Of a stretch of 64,000 bases of DNA, positions 42,987 to 52,038 are shown one piece after another. Within the stretch, counting starts at the first letter, position 1, and each line of letters opens with the position of its first letter. Under the pieces are notes generated by a model, which saw only the letters and a list, made by a program, of their open reading frames with translations, was not told the origin of the DNA and made no database searches. The translations under genes and the position numbers were made by a program. The stretch is from an uncultured Paludibacter sp. (GTDB taxonomy: Bacteria > Bacteroidota > Bacteroidia > Bacteroidales > Paludibacteraceae). The stretch covers positions 62,001-126,000 of the forward strand of contig CALCBD010000062.1 in NCBI GenBank assembly GCA_937897985.1, written 5' to 3'.

Positions 42987-43579
42987 GATAATGCTGATTT
43001 AAGGATGTATAGTTTGCAAATTTAATAAGGTAAATGTCTGTAAATTATTAAAATCCCTTTTGATTTATTGATTTTTTATGCAAACGTTTGTGTTTAAAAT
43101 GTATTTACTGAATTTTATAATTCAACTTTTCCATTTTAAGTTTTTTATTTTGTAATGTAAAATGCGAAATAAACCAAGTGTCGTTCAAAAAACAGTTTGA
43201 AATAAAAAATATATTCGCCGAATTAAGTATTTTTACTTCGCATTTAAAATGAAAAATAAAACAACAGCGAAACAGACCTGACCGGATTTAACAGTTTAGT
43301 ATATTTCAATGATTTGATGAATTTCAGTATGGTGTCCATTATTCTGAAGCATGACAGATGAGAGCCGGTCTGACGAAATGTTTTTTTGTTATTTGTAGTC
43401 AGACGGAATCCGGAAATTAATTTTTGATAGAATAATTTACAATTCATTCCGCATTCACAAAATCATTGATTCAGTGAGCTTTAATGTTCGGCACAGGTTC
43501 ATGTAATAAAATTAGCCAAGAGCTTATTTTACGAATAATGCAACGTTTTTTTTTCATTTTACATCATGAAACTTGAAGT
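42987..43579. other. 593-bp divergent intergenic region
   Basis: This AT-rich region between the starch-active enzyme (leftward) and the ECF sigma factor (rightward) holds no gene. A -7-like box for the leftward gene is listed separately. A CAAACGTTTG palindrome lies at 43081-43090, a possible LacI-type operator core. Confidence 0.5.
43017..43024 (-). promoter_or_regulatory. Candidate -7 box for the starch-active enzyme gene
   Basis: TAAATTTG on the minus strand fits TAnnTTTG and lies about 31 bases before the start codon. No clear -33 box was found. Confidence 0.4.
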
Positions 43580-44158
43580 ATGGAGCAAAAAAAAGTAATT
43601 ACAGACGAGCAACAACTGATAAAGGGATGCATTGAAGGTAAGTCGTGGGCACAGCGTGCCATCTACGAAACCTATGCAGCGTCCATGTTGAGCGTGTGTG
43701 TACGTTATGTTACCGACAGAGAAACAGCACGTGATCTGCTTCAGGAAGGATTTATCAAATTGTTCAGTAAAATTCAGTCATATACGGGAGCCGGTGCCTT
43801 CGGAGGATGGGTACGGCGGATTTTTGTAACCACAGCTCTCGAATACCTGAGACAAAACAATGCTTTAAAACAAAGTGTAAATATCGACGAACATGGTTAT
43901 TTTATTGAAAATATGGAAGAAACCGTGCTTCAAAAACTTTCGGCTGATGACCTTATGAACTGTATTGCCGGATTGGCCGACGGATATCGCACTATTTTCA
44001 ACCTTTATGCCATCGAAGGATATTCGCACGCCGAAATAGCCGGAATGCTCGGAATCAATGAAGCCACGTCACGATCACAGTACATGAGAGCACGAAAAAT
44101 TCTTCAGGAAAACATTTTAACATTACACGGAAAAGAATATGCAAAACAATACAAATAA
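43580..44158 (+). CDS. ECF-type RNA polymerase sigma factor
   Basis: A 192-residue sigma factor with region 2 (about 25-90, including DRETARDLLQEGFIKLF, the -10 recognising helix, and GGWVRRIFVTTALEYLR) and region 4 (about 125-180, GYSHAEIAGMLGINEATSRSQ, an HTH). It heads a rightward run of eight genes encoding envelope proteins. Its C-terminal codons overlap the start of the next gene by 20 bp, as is common for sigma/anti-sigma pairs. Confidence 0.95.
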   Translation: MEQKKVITDEQQLIKGCIEGKSWAQRAIYETYAASMLSVCVRYVTDRETARDLLQEGFIKLFSKIQSYTGAGAFGGWVRRIFVTTALEYLRQNNALKQSVNIDEHGYFIENMEETVLQKLSADDLMNCIAGLADGYRTIFNLYAIEGYSHAEIAGMLGINEATSRSQYMRARKILQENILTLHGKEYAKQYK

Positions 44159-45407
44159 CAACGAAAGAGACCCTTTCAGCGAGATATTCAGAGAAAAGCT
44201 TGAAAATCATACTTTGCCTGTGGATGCTGATAGCTGGGATAAAATTCAGGAAGCACTGAATACCGGCTATCGAAGGCGGATTATCCCTTTATGGTGGTGG
44301 TATTCAATCTCCGGAGTGGCTGTGGCTGTGGTATTACTGTTTTTCTTCCTTCAGCCTTTTCAGCAGGAAAATATTAATCCTGCAACAGCCAATCAACACA
44401 ATACTCACACAAAAGTTGTAACGAAACAGCCTGTTTATGCTCAAACCAATCCGTCAGTTGAAGGTAAAATTGCAACAGTTGCTCAAAACAGTACTTTCAC
44501 CACAACGAAAACAAATAAACCGGAACAGATTTCAGAGCAAAATGAGAAAACGGATGCTGAAACTTTAACTGCTGCTGAAAATAATAATTCTGATGCTACA
44601 AACAAACAGTTAAAAAGCACAGAAAAACAGGAAATTAACAAGACGAAAGAAAATGACAGGCAATTACCTGACGTAAAAGACACACGTGTACCAGATGAAA
44701 AGCAAATAGCAATGGCCGATATTCAGCCAAATGACTGGACAGACCCCGTTAAAAAAGAAAAATACGATACATGGTCTGTTAAGGCACAGATAAGCTCGGG
44801 GAGCGGAACTTCCTCCAATTCATCTGCTCCTGCTTTCAATGATTATACAGGTAAAATGGGGATTGTCAGAGCTTATACTATGAACACCTCTATCCTTACA
44901 CCTAACGATTTTTCGGATCGCACCTATTATTCACCTCTGAATGCCGGCTTGAGGATTAGCAGGCAAATCAATGGAAAATTCGGCGTGGAAACCGGTCTGA
45001 CCTATACCTATTTGCTTACCGGATTCAAAAGTATGAATTATGATGCTGAATTGAATTTGCATTACCTCGGAGTTCCGCTCAGTTTAGTAATGAAAATTTT
45101 GGGGAATCAGAAATGGGGTTTATACTGCTCTTCAGGTTTAACTGTCGAAAAAGGGCTGCGTTCAGTTTATATCCAGAACCAGTATTACAGCAACCAGATT
45201 ATCACCACTACTGCATCGACCAACATTGAGGGCTTACAATGGTCGGTGAATGTGTCGGGTGGAGTATCGTACAGAGTTGTAAAAAATTTTGATATATATT
45301 TTGCACCGAAATTATCATATTATTTCGATAATAATCAACCGATTAGTTTGCGTACTGACCGCAAAACCTGCTTCGAAGCCGAAGGTGGATTAAGATATAA
45401 CTTTTAG
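44139..45407 (+). CDS. Membrane-anchored protein with outer-membrane-barrel-like C-terminus (likely partner of the ECF sigma)
   Basis: A 422-residue protein with a cytoplasmic N-terminal part (about 1-45), one membrane helix (about 48-68, WWWYSISGVAVAVVLLFFFL), a low-complexity Thr/Asn/Lys/Glu linker (about 80-190) and a C-terminal domain (about 205-422) of alternating strands like the PorT/OMP_b-brl group. Bacteroidetes ECF sigma factors are often followed by such transmembrane partners, which may hold the sigma factor inactive. It starts inside the sigma gene. Confidence 0.7.
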   Translation: MQNNTNNNERDPFSEIFREKLENHTLPVDADSWDKIQEALNTGYRRRIIPLWWWYSISGVAVAVVLLFFFLQPFQQENINPATANQHNTHTKVVTKQPVYAQTNPSVEGKIATVAQNSTFTTTKTNKPEQISEQNEKTDAETLTAAENNNSDATNKQLKSTEKQEINKTKENDRQLPDVKDTRVPDEKQIAMADIQPNDWTDPVKKEKYDTWSVKAQISSGSGTSSNSSAPAFNDYTGKMGIVRAYTMNTSILTPNDFSDRTYYSPLNAGLRISRQINGKFGVETGLTYTYLLTGFKSMNYDAELNLHYLGVPLSLVMKILGNQKWGLYCSSGLTVEKGLRSVYIQNQYYSNQIITTTASTNIEGLQWSVNVSGGVSYRVVKNFDIYFAPKLSYYFDNNQPISLRTDRKTCFEAEGGLRYNF

Positions 45408-45446
45408 AATTTTAAATTGCAAATCACTTGTTGTTAAAAAGACCAA

Positions 45447-46274
45447 ATGAATAACCTGATTAAAATATTGTGGATAATAACAGGAATAGTATTTCTGGGT
45501 AGTTGCGCTACACAGGAAATCAATTTGAAAAAGCTGGATTTAATCCCTGCCACCCGTTATTATTCTAACGATATTTTTTATGATTCAAACCAACATATTT
45601 ATGGTGTATGGAAGCTGACATCAACTTCGGGTGGCTTATCAGGTAGTGGTTTTGATAAGGATTTCGATTATCTGCTACTTAAACCGAATGCCATTTTCGG
45701 GGTTGTTCGAAATGATTCCTTAATCGGGTATGGAAAATTAACGCTGCTTTCCGATAGTCCGGTGTTTTACAATAATTCTATTCATTGTAATTTCGATTTT
45801 GACCAGACAGCCGGCATCCAATTAAATAACGACCCTGAAAAATACATTTCGCTGACAAATAATGACACGTTAAATTTAACTGCTCCCTGTTGTGATCGAT
45901 ACAATCTTCAGTTGGTACGTCAAAACTCTGGTCTTAATTCAGTGAATCAGGGGACTTTAAAAGGAAAAATTTCTATCGGTCCGCTTTGTCCGGTTGAGAC
46001 AATCCCTCCGCGTCCGGAATGTCAACCAACTGCTGAAACTTACAAAGCATGGCAAATATCTGTTTGGAACCAATCCAAAACCAGGGTAATAGTTGATTTT
46101 ATGCCTGCTTTGGATGGAAATTATAGCATTCAATTGCCTGCAGGTAACTATATTGTTGATTTTAAAACGCCCAAAACTTATACAGCCGGAGGAAATAATC
46201 TTCCAAAACAAGTGACTATCAGTAAAGGAATTAATACGACCCTGGATATATCAATAGATACCGGAATCAGATAA
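45447..46274 (+). CDS. Lipoprotein of unknown function with C-terminal Ig-like domain
   Basis: A 275-residue protein with a lipobox (FLGSC, Cys at about 20). The middle section has a lipocalin-like beta pattern (HIYGVWKLTSTSGG). The C-terminal 90 residues (TLKGKISIGPLCPV ... VTISKGINTTLDISI) resemble a carboxypeptidase-like regulatory or prealbumin-like domain. Two Cys pairs (CC and CPVE..PECQP) are unusual. It is part of the lipoprotein run following the ECF sigma factor. Function unknown. Confidence 0.6.
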   Translation: MNNLIKILWIITGIVFLGSCATQEINLKKLDLIPATRYYSNDIFYDSNQHIYGVWKLTSTSGGLSGSGFDKDFDYLLLKPNAIFGVVRNDSLIGYGKLTLLSDSPVFYNNSIHCNFDFDQTAGIQLNNDPEKYISLTNNDTLNLTAPCCDRYNLQLVRQNSGLNSVNQGTLKGKISIGPLCPVETIPPRPECQPTAETYKAWQISVWNQSKTRVIVDFMPALDGNYSIQLPAGNYIVDFKTPKTYTAGGNNLPKQVTISKGINTTLDISIDTGIR

Positions 46275-46295
46275 CAATTTAAATTTAGTAAAATC

Positions 46296-47537
46296 ATGAA
46301 AAAAGTTTTTCTTCTTTTATCGGTTGCAGCAATAGCAATTAGCTGCACTACACAGATTGATCCGGTCATTCCTGTTCCAAAGGATGCCGAACCTCTTGCG
46401 TTGAAAGCAGGGATGGAAAAAAAGGTAAATCAGGACAATGATTTTGCTTTCGGTTTGCTTAAAAACACGATCACATCCACCGGCGAAACCAATGTGTTTA
46501 TCTCACCATTGAGCGTGAGTATTGCATTAGGTATGGCCAGAAATGGTGCCAACGGACAAACAAAATCGGAAATAGAAACAGCACTGAAAATGAGCGATAT
46601 GTCATCAAACGACATCAACGAATATTACCGGTTAATGCAGACTTCCCTGCCTGCTGTCGATCCGACCACAAAGTTGAGTATAGCCAATTCGCTATGGTAC
46701 AAAACCGGATTTCCGGTGAAACAGGACTATCTGAAGGTCAATTCAGATTATTTCGGAGCATACATCAAAGCTCTGGATTTTAAACAATTATGGGCAGTGG
46801 ATACAATCAATAACTGGTGTGCAAAAAAAACAAATAATCTGATTAAAAAACCTCTCGATCAAATTCCGGAAGATGCCGTTATGTACCTGGTCAATGCCAT
46901 TTATTTTAAAGGTATCTGGCGGAAACATTTTGATACGAAAAACACTAAAGAGGCTGATTTCACAACCGAAGCAGGTAACAAAGTAAAAGTGAACATGATG
47001 TATCAGAAAGACACATTTGCTTATGCAGCTGATAGTTATGCTCAATACCTCGATATGCCCTATGGAAATAAAGCTTTTTCGATGACCGTTATGCTTCCGC
47101 TCGAGGGTAAAACCACCGATGATGTACTGAATAATATGAACGCAGTTTATTGGAATGACCTGCTCAACAGAATGTCAAACAAAGAAGTTGAAGTTTATAT
47201 GCCTCGTTTTAAAAATCAGAATAAGTTCATTCTGAACGAACCACTTAAAAATATGGGTATGAAAACGACTTTTACAGTTAATGCCGACTTCAGGAACATA
47301 GCAGATACTGATTTGATGATTTCGAGAGTCATACATGATACTTATATCGAACTGACCGAAGAGGGAACGGAGGCGGCTGCAGTAACCATCATCGAGATTA
47401 TGACTACCTCGATGCCTGTAGAACCTCCGGTAATTCCGGTTTTCAGAGTGAATAAGCCCTTTGTTTATGTAATTCGCGAAAAGAGTACAGGTGTCATTCT
47501 TTTTGCCGGAAAAACAGGGAGCGTTGAAAAATACTGA
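46296..47537 (+). CDS. Serpin-family serine protease inhibitor, lipoprotein
   Basis: A 413-residue serpin with a lipobox (IAISC, Cys about 17), so it is probably anchored outside the cytoplasm. Serpin signatures are visible: NVFISPLSVSIALGMARNGANGQT near 66, NAIYFKGIWRKHFD near 200-213, and the C-terminal VNKPFVYVIREKSTGVILFAG. The reactive-loop hinge E355-E-G-T-E-A-A-A-V-T364 keeps the small residues needed for loop insertion, so it should be inhibitory. The scissile bond would lie near IMTTSM (369-373), which predicts a target that cuts after small or hydrophobic residues, but this cannot be fixed by sequence. It is one of several lipoprotein genes behind an ECF sigma factor. Confidence 0.93.
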   Translation: MKKVFLLLSVAAIAISCTTQIDPVIPVPKDAEPLALKAGMEKKVNQDNDFAFGLLKNTITSTGETNVFISPLSVSIALGMARNGANGQTKSEIETALKMSDMSSNDINEYYRLMQTSLPAVDPTTKLSIANSLWYKTGFPVKQDYLKVNSDYFGAYIKALDFKQLWAVDTINNWCAKKTNNLIKKPLDQIPEDAVMYLVNAIYFKGIWRKHFDTKNTKEADFTTEAGNKVKVNMMYQKDTFAYAADSYAQYLDMPYGNKAFSMTVMLPLEGKTTDDVLNNMNAVYWNDLLNRMSNKEVEVYMPRFKNQNKFILNEPLKNMGMKTTFTVNADFRNIADTDLMISRVIHDTYIELTEEGTEAAAVTIIEIMTTSMPVEPPVIPVFRVNKPFVYVIREKSTGVILFAGKTGSVEKY

Positions 47538-47616
47538 TTAAAACACTGAATAAATATGGTATTGTCCCGAAGCTGTTAATGACGCGTCAACCAGAAATAA
47601 AAAATTAAATTCTAAA

Positions 47617-48111
47617 ATGAAAACAAAATTTTTCCCGATATTATTTTTGTTGGGCTCAATCACAATGTTAAGTTCATGTAAATCAGATGAATTGACTTTG
47701 AGCGGATCCAATGAACTGATATTCGGACATTTTTACGGCGAATGCATGGGTGAAAATTGCAAAGTGTTTTATAAACTTACCGAAAATGGTTTATTGTCGG
47801 ATACGAAACACAATTACCCCTCTTCAAATTCATTTTACACCGGCGATTTCACATTACTAAGTACAGCGAAATACAATGCTACTAAGGATCTGATTAATTA
47901 TTTCCCTATGGAATTGCTCAACGAAAGTTCAAATGTAATAGGTCAACCCGATGTGGCTGATGGAGGTGGACTTTATATAGAGTATAATTTCAACGGCGTT
48001 CATAAGTTCTGGCTTATTGATCAGATGAAGAACAATGTGCCCGAAAAGTATCATGTTTTTATGGATAAAGTGAATGAAAAAATTCAATATCTTCTGTCAC
48101 CGAATCTTTAA
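47617..48111 (+). CDS. Small lipoprotein of unknown function
   Basis: 164 residues with a lipobox (LSSC, Cys at about 21). Two more cysteines (CMGENC) lie near residues 47-52. The beta-rich body ends in a helical tail. No known domain was recognised. It stands in the lipoprotein run, 79 bp after the serpin. Confidence 0.6.
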   Translation: MKTKFFPILFLLGSITMLSSCKSDELTLSGSNELIFGHFYGECMGENCKVFYKLTENGLLSDTKHNYPSSNSFYTGDFTLLSTAKYNATKDLINYFPMELLNESSNVIGQPDVADGGGLYIEYNFNGVHKFWLIDQMKNNVPEKYHVFMDKVNEKIQYLLSPNL

Positions 48112-48224
48112 ATAAAAACAAATCATTATTTTTTAATCAAAGCGAATGAAAAACGGTATTGACAACGATTTCGCCTGTATTTCAAATCCGGTTTTGACCG
48201 GAGTAAAAAAAGAAAATTAAAATT

Positions 48225-49505
48225 ATGAAAACAAAGAATTTATATTTGTTGCTTTCGGTAACACTGTTCGCACTTACTTCGTGCAAAGATAGTGTTACAG
48301 AGAAGGTTACCTATAAAATTAACGAGCCGGTATATATGTCGGCCGAAAAGTTCCGAAGCTCGGTAAAGGTATCGGCTGATGCCCGCGAAATTTCAAATCC
48401 GGGAAAAATTTGTTACTACGAAGGATATCTTTATATTTCGGAACCCGGCACAGGAATTCATATCATCGACAACCGTGTACCATCCAATCCTCAGAATGTT
48501 GGTTTTATCGAGTTAGTCGGCAATGCCGATTTGGCCATTCGGAATAACATTCTATACGCCGATTCATATATCGATTTGGTATGGTTCAATGTAAGCAATC
48601 CTGCTCAGCCGTCACTCAGCGGGCGCTTGGAGAACATATTTCCGAAAGCTCTTCCCGCAATTGAAAATAATTACGGATTCGATTATGAAATGTGCTATGG
48701 TACTGCCAGACAGGAAGGTGTCATTGTAGGATGGGAACTGAAAGAACGGACGGATGATATTGAACATTACACAGGTGGGTGGTTTTTCAACTGGGGCTCT
48801 AAAGACGGCGATATTGCAAATCTGAACACTTCTTCAGGAAATTCGTCCAACAGCGTTAATGGTTCTATGTCGAGGTTTACTATTTATGCCGATCATCTGT
48901 ACACTGTTTCGGAATATTATATGACGATTTTCGATTTGTCAGGTACTGAACCTCTGAAAGCCACCGAAAGTATCCCTATCGGATGGAATGTAGAAACCAT
49001 ATTCAGTTACAGGGACAATATGTTTCTTGGAACGCCAACCGGAATGTTGATTTACTCGGTCAGCGATCCTTTGAAGCCTGTTTATCAGTCCTCTTTATTG
49101 CATGTTTTCGGTTGCGACCCTGTGGTTGTGGACAATGATCTGGCCTATATTACCATTCACTCAGGCGATATGTGCGGACAAACCAATAACGAACTTTTAA
49201 TTGTGGATGTAAGCAATGTAAAAAACCCCAAACAACTGGCATCACATAAAATGACCAACCCCAAAGGGCTCGGAATTGATAAGGGAATGTTGTTTGTTTG
49301 TGATGACGGTTTGAAAGTATATAAAATCACCACACCCGACTCGCTGATGGACAACCGCTTGCAACATTACACCGGTATGTCGGGTTTTGACCTTATACCT
49401 TTTGGGAATGTACTGATGATGATTGCTGATGACGGGCTTTATCAGTACGACTACAGTAACATAGCAAATATTAAATTAATCAGTAAACTTGTATTTAAAA
49501 AATGA
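48225..49505 (+). CDS. LVIVD-repeat beta-propeller lipoprotein
   Basis: A 426-residue protein with a lipobox (LTSC, about 20) and repeated strands of LVIVD type (IHIIDNRVPSNPQNVGFIEL, TIFDLSGTEPLKAT, MLIYSVSDPLKPVY, LLIVDVSNVKNPKQLAS, LKVYKITTPDS). These repeats form extracellular propellers found on Bacteroidetes surface proteins. The gene overlaps the next one by 4 bp (ATGA). Function unknown. Confidence 0.8.
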   Translation: MKTKNLYLLLSVTLFALTSCKDSVTEKVTYKINEPVYMSAEKFRSSVKVSADAREISNPGKICYYEGYLYISEPGTGIHIIDNRVPSNPQNVGFIELVGNADLAIRNNILYADSYIDLVWFNVSNPAQPSLSGRLENIFPKALPAIENNYGFDYEMCYGTARQEGVIVGWELKERTDDIEHYTGGWFFNWGSKDGDIANLNTSSGNSSNSVNGSMSRFTIYADHLYTVSEYYMTIFDLSGTEPLKATESIPIGWNVETIFSYRDNMFLGTPTGMLIYSVSDPLKPVYQSSLLHVFGCDPVVVDNDLAYITIHSGDMCGQTNNELLIVDVSNVKNPKQLASHKMTNPKGLGIDKGMLFVCDDGLKVYKITTPDSLMDNRLQHYTGMSGFDLIPFGNVLMMIADDGLYQYDYSNIANIKLISKLVFKK

Positions 49506-49996
49506 AAACAAAATTTAAACTCATCATTACTTCTTTTTCAGTAGTTTTGCTTGCTGCCTGCTCGAGTTACGACCTTGAAGAAATGCCTTTGGATATACAA
49601 AATCCGGCTTACGGTACATGGACAGATACCACTACCATGCAACCCAAAGGGTATTATATAACTCAGCTTGATCTCAATTCGAACGGTTCGTTTGTTTTAG
49701 CTACTCACACCTATGGCGCCTATACCAATCAGTCGTCCATTGATTTGTCGGGCTATTCAGAACATTACGGTAATTATGTGCTGAGTTCACGCAATATTTA
49801 TTTCGTTTCAAAACAATCAGTTAACTGGGATAGTTTTACAGGAGGCAATGCAGTCACAACTGTCAAAGACCTGGAGCTATTCAAATCATGCACATATACT
49901 GTTAAAAACGATACACTTGAGCTCACATATATAACTTATCCGGCCGACGCCCCGGTTACCACCAAACAAATATTTAAAAAAGCAACAAAGCAATGA
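49502..49996 (+). CDS. Small lipoprotein of unknown function
   Basis: 164 residues with a lipobox (LLAAC, about 20). The body resembles a lipocalin-like fold (NPAYGTWTDTTTMQPKGYY ... YGNYVLSSRNIYFVSKQS). It is joined by 4-bp overlaps to both neighbours, so these genes are translationally coupled. Function unknown. Confidence 0.65.
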   Translation: MKTKFKLIITSFSVVLLAACSSYDLEEMPLDIQNPAYGTWTDTTTMQPKGYYITQLDLNSNGSFVLATHTYGAYTNQSSIDLSGYSEHYGNYVLSSRNIYFVSKQSVNWDSFTGGNAVTTVKDLELFKSCTYTVKNDTLELTYITYPADAPVTTKQIFKKATKQ

Positions 49997-50541
49997 AAGT
50001 CAGATTAGCTTTAGCAACAATACTTATTACTCTTTTGTCGTGCAACGATAATATACAGATAACACAACAGCGGATTTTTTTTGAAGTACATTATATCAAT
50101 TATGCCTGGATGTACACGAATCAGGGTATTTTAATCGATTCGCTTGGAAATGTTTATGATTACGACCTGAATGAAACTCAGGGAAACGATTGGAAATCTG
50201 CCGGAGAAGATGGATATATCAGCAAGACTGATATGAACAGGAATTTTGCTTTTTGTAATGATATTGTTCATCGAATCAGCACCGATAGTCTGCAATATTA
50301 CGTAAATAAAATTGAAGGGGCAGCCGGTGGAAAATTGAGCGGTCCCGTAGCTGTAATGGCCGATGCAGGGATAAAACAATACATCGCTTATATATACGAC
50401 AAAAAGAAAAACAGTTATAAAAAGATTTTACTTTCGCAATGGGGCGATATGCAGTGTACGAACAGTTCGCCTGAAGCTTCCGAATTAAGCGCATGGTTAA
50501 CAAAAATGGAGCAGTTCAAAAACAGGTCTGCCGAAAAATGA
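49993..50541 (+). CDS. Lipoprotein of unknown function
   Basis: 182 residues with a lipobox (LLSC, about 17). It is the last gene of the ECF-linked run, overlaps the gene before it by 4 bp and converges on the aspartyl protease gene. No recognised domain; the body has strands then a helical C-terminus. Confidence 0.65.
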   Translation: MKVRLALATILITLLSCNDNIQITQQRIFFEVHYINYAWMYTNQGILIDSLGNVYDYDLNETQGNDWKSAGEDGYISKTDMNRNFAFCNDIVHRISTDSLQYYVNKIEGAAGGKLSGPVAVMADAGIKQYIAYIYDKKKNSYKKILLSQWGDMQCTNSSPEASELSAWLTKMEQFKNRSAEK

Positions 50542-50583
50542 CCTGAAAATAACCCGGACAAATTTTTAATCTCTCAAATAATA

Positions 50584-51792
50584 TCAGATTTTTGCTTTCA
50601 TATCCACTTTGAGCGAAATTGTTTCGGTGCCTCTCTGTATTGTTAAGCGGAGAGGCCTTTTCGAAGGCTGAATAAAATAACCTTTCACCTGAGGAAGAGT
50701 CAGACCATACACTTTCGTATTATCGATATCGATGATAACATCGCCTGTTTTAAGGCCTGCTCTGTCGGCCGGTGAGTCTTTCCACACGTTCACTACTTCA
50801 ATCTGTGGAACAAAAGCAATGGACTGAGCCACTTCGATGCCTGCAATATTATAGGTAAATGGTCTCCTGAAATTGGCATTGGGCTTAAAATAGAACCGCT
50901 TATTGTAGGTATCGATGATAATATTAAATCTGTTGAGAAGCTGACTTCCGATAGTACCATCCCTGTCGGTGTTAACCATGATATCGGAAATAGAGGCTGA
51001 ATCAGGAAAAACCACAATCGGATCTTTAACACATGAGTTAGCAATACAAATCTGCGGGACACGGGCAAATACACCATTTACCTCACCGTTAAGTCCGTAA
51101 CCAATTCGTCCGTGAATAGATTTTTCGGGGATTGAAATTGCCTGATTGCTGAGGGTCTGAAACCATGCATTCAGCTCGGCACCGGTGTCGATAAGCATCT
51201 TTATGCTCCGACGTGTGGTGTCGGTTTCCAGCACCGAAAGCTGAATGTACATTTTCTGCTTTTCGCAGATCATGGGCATAACACCATAGTCCGCGGGTGC
51301 TTCGAAATTCTCTTTTTCATAGAATTTCAGTTTCGACCTCATATAATCTATCTCTACTATATAGTTTTGAAAAAAATCGACACCAAGTAAACCGTTGATT
51401 TTGGTCCCCGTTTGACGTGTCAGGTTGAAGGCATCCTCCTGAAGAATATATACGGGTTTATTAGGCAACTTAAATTTTCTTGATAATGAAATGGTATTAT
51501 TGGTACATATATAAGCCATAAGCGATGATCCCTGTCCCAATCCCTGAAGATTAACAGTATCAGTGGCATTAATATCTATACTATCGCCTGAAAGTAATTC
51601 GGTAATAATGGTTCTTCGTACACCGGTGTCGAGTATAAACTTCAGTTTTGATGAATTGTTGATACGGGCTTCGACAACAATGTAACTCCCTGCTTTCTCA
51701 AAAGGTATGGAGATAACCGGTTTGTTTGAAGCATTCGACCGACAAACAAACGATAGAGGGAATATTAAGATGAGAAATAATAATTTCCTCAT
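50584..51792 (-). CDS. Retropepsin-like aspartyl protease with C-terminal PDZ domain
   Basis: A secreted 402-residue protein with a signal peptide (about 1-21). It carries two retropepsin-like domains, each with its own Asp-Thr-Gly: D55 in ILDTGVRR and D202 in LIDTGAEL, so a pseudo-dimeric active site could form within one chain. A PDZ domain follows at about 318-398 (DSPADRAGLKTGDVIIDID). Such gag-pol-like secreted aspartyl proteases are common in Bacteroidetes and their substrates are unknown. The gene lies between the serpin run and the TonB receptor. Confidence 0.88.
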   Translation of the reverse strand: MRKLLFLILIFPLSFVCRSNASNKPVISIPFEKAGSYIVVEARINNSSKLKFILDTGVRRTIITELLSGDSIDINATDTVNLQGLGQGSSLMAYICTNNTISLSRKFKLPNKPVYILQEDAFNLTRQTGTKINGLLGVDFFQNYIVEIDYMRSKLKFYEKENFEAPADYGVMPMICEKQKMYIQLSVLETDTTRRSIKMLIDTGAELNAWFQTLSNQAISIPEKSIHGRIGYGLNGEVNGVFARVPQICIANSCVKDPIVVFPDSASISDIMVNTDRDGTIGSQLLNRFNIIIDTYNKRFYFKPNANFRRPFTYNIAGIEVAQSIAFVPQIEVVNVWKDSPADRAGLKTGDVIIDIDNTKVYGLTLPQVKGYFIQPSKRPLRLTIQRGTETISLKVDMKAKI

Positions 51793-52038
51793 AACAACAG
51801 ATTTATATGCTGCGAAGATACAAATTTTTAAATTGAAGACACAACTTTATTGTTACAAAAATGTTTGATAAATCAATAGTTTGTTCAAAATTAAACAAAC
51901 GCTGTTATCAACGACTGATTTAATGCTGATAAATGTTAAATATCAGATAAATATTAAAAATCCTGAGTGAACCGGGAATAAACGGCACTAACTTTACTGC
52001 CGTCATTTTGTCGTTCAAATTAGTATTAAAAACAATAA

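Noticed and set aside
43081..43090. CAAACGTTTG palindrome as a LacI-type operator for the starch enzyme
   Set aside because: Only ten bases, AT-rich surroundings, and no LacI-family gene nearby; kept as a note, not as a feature.
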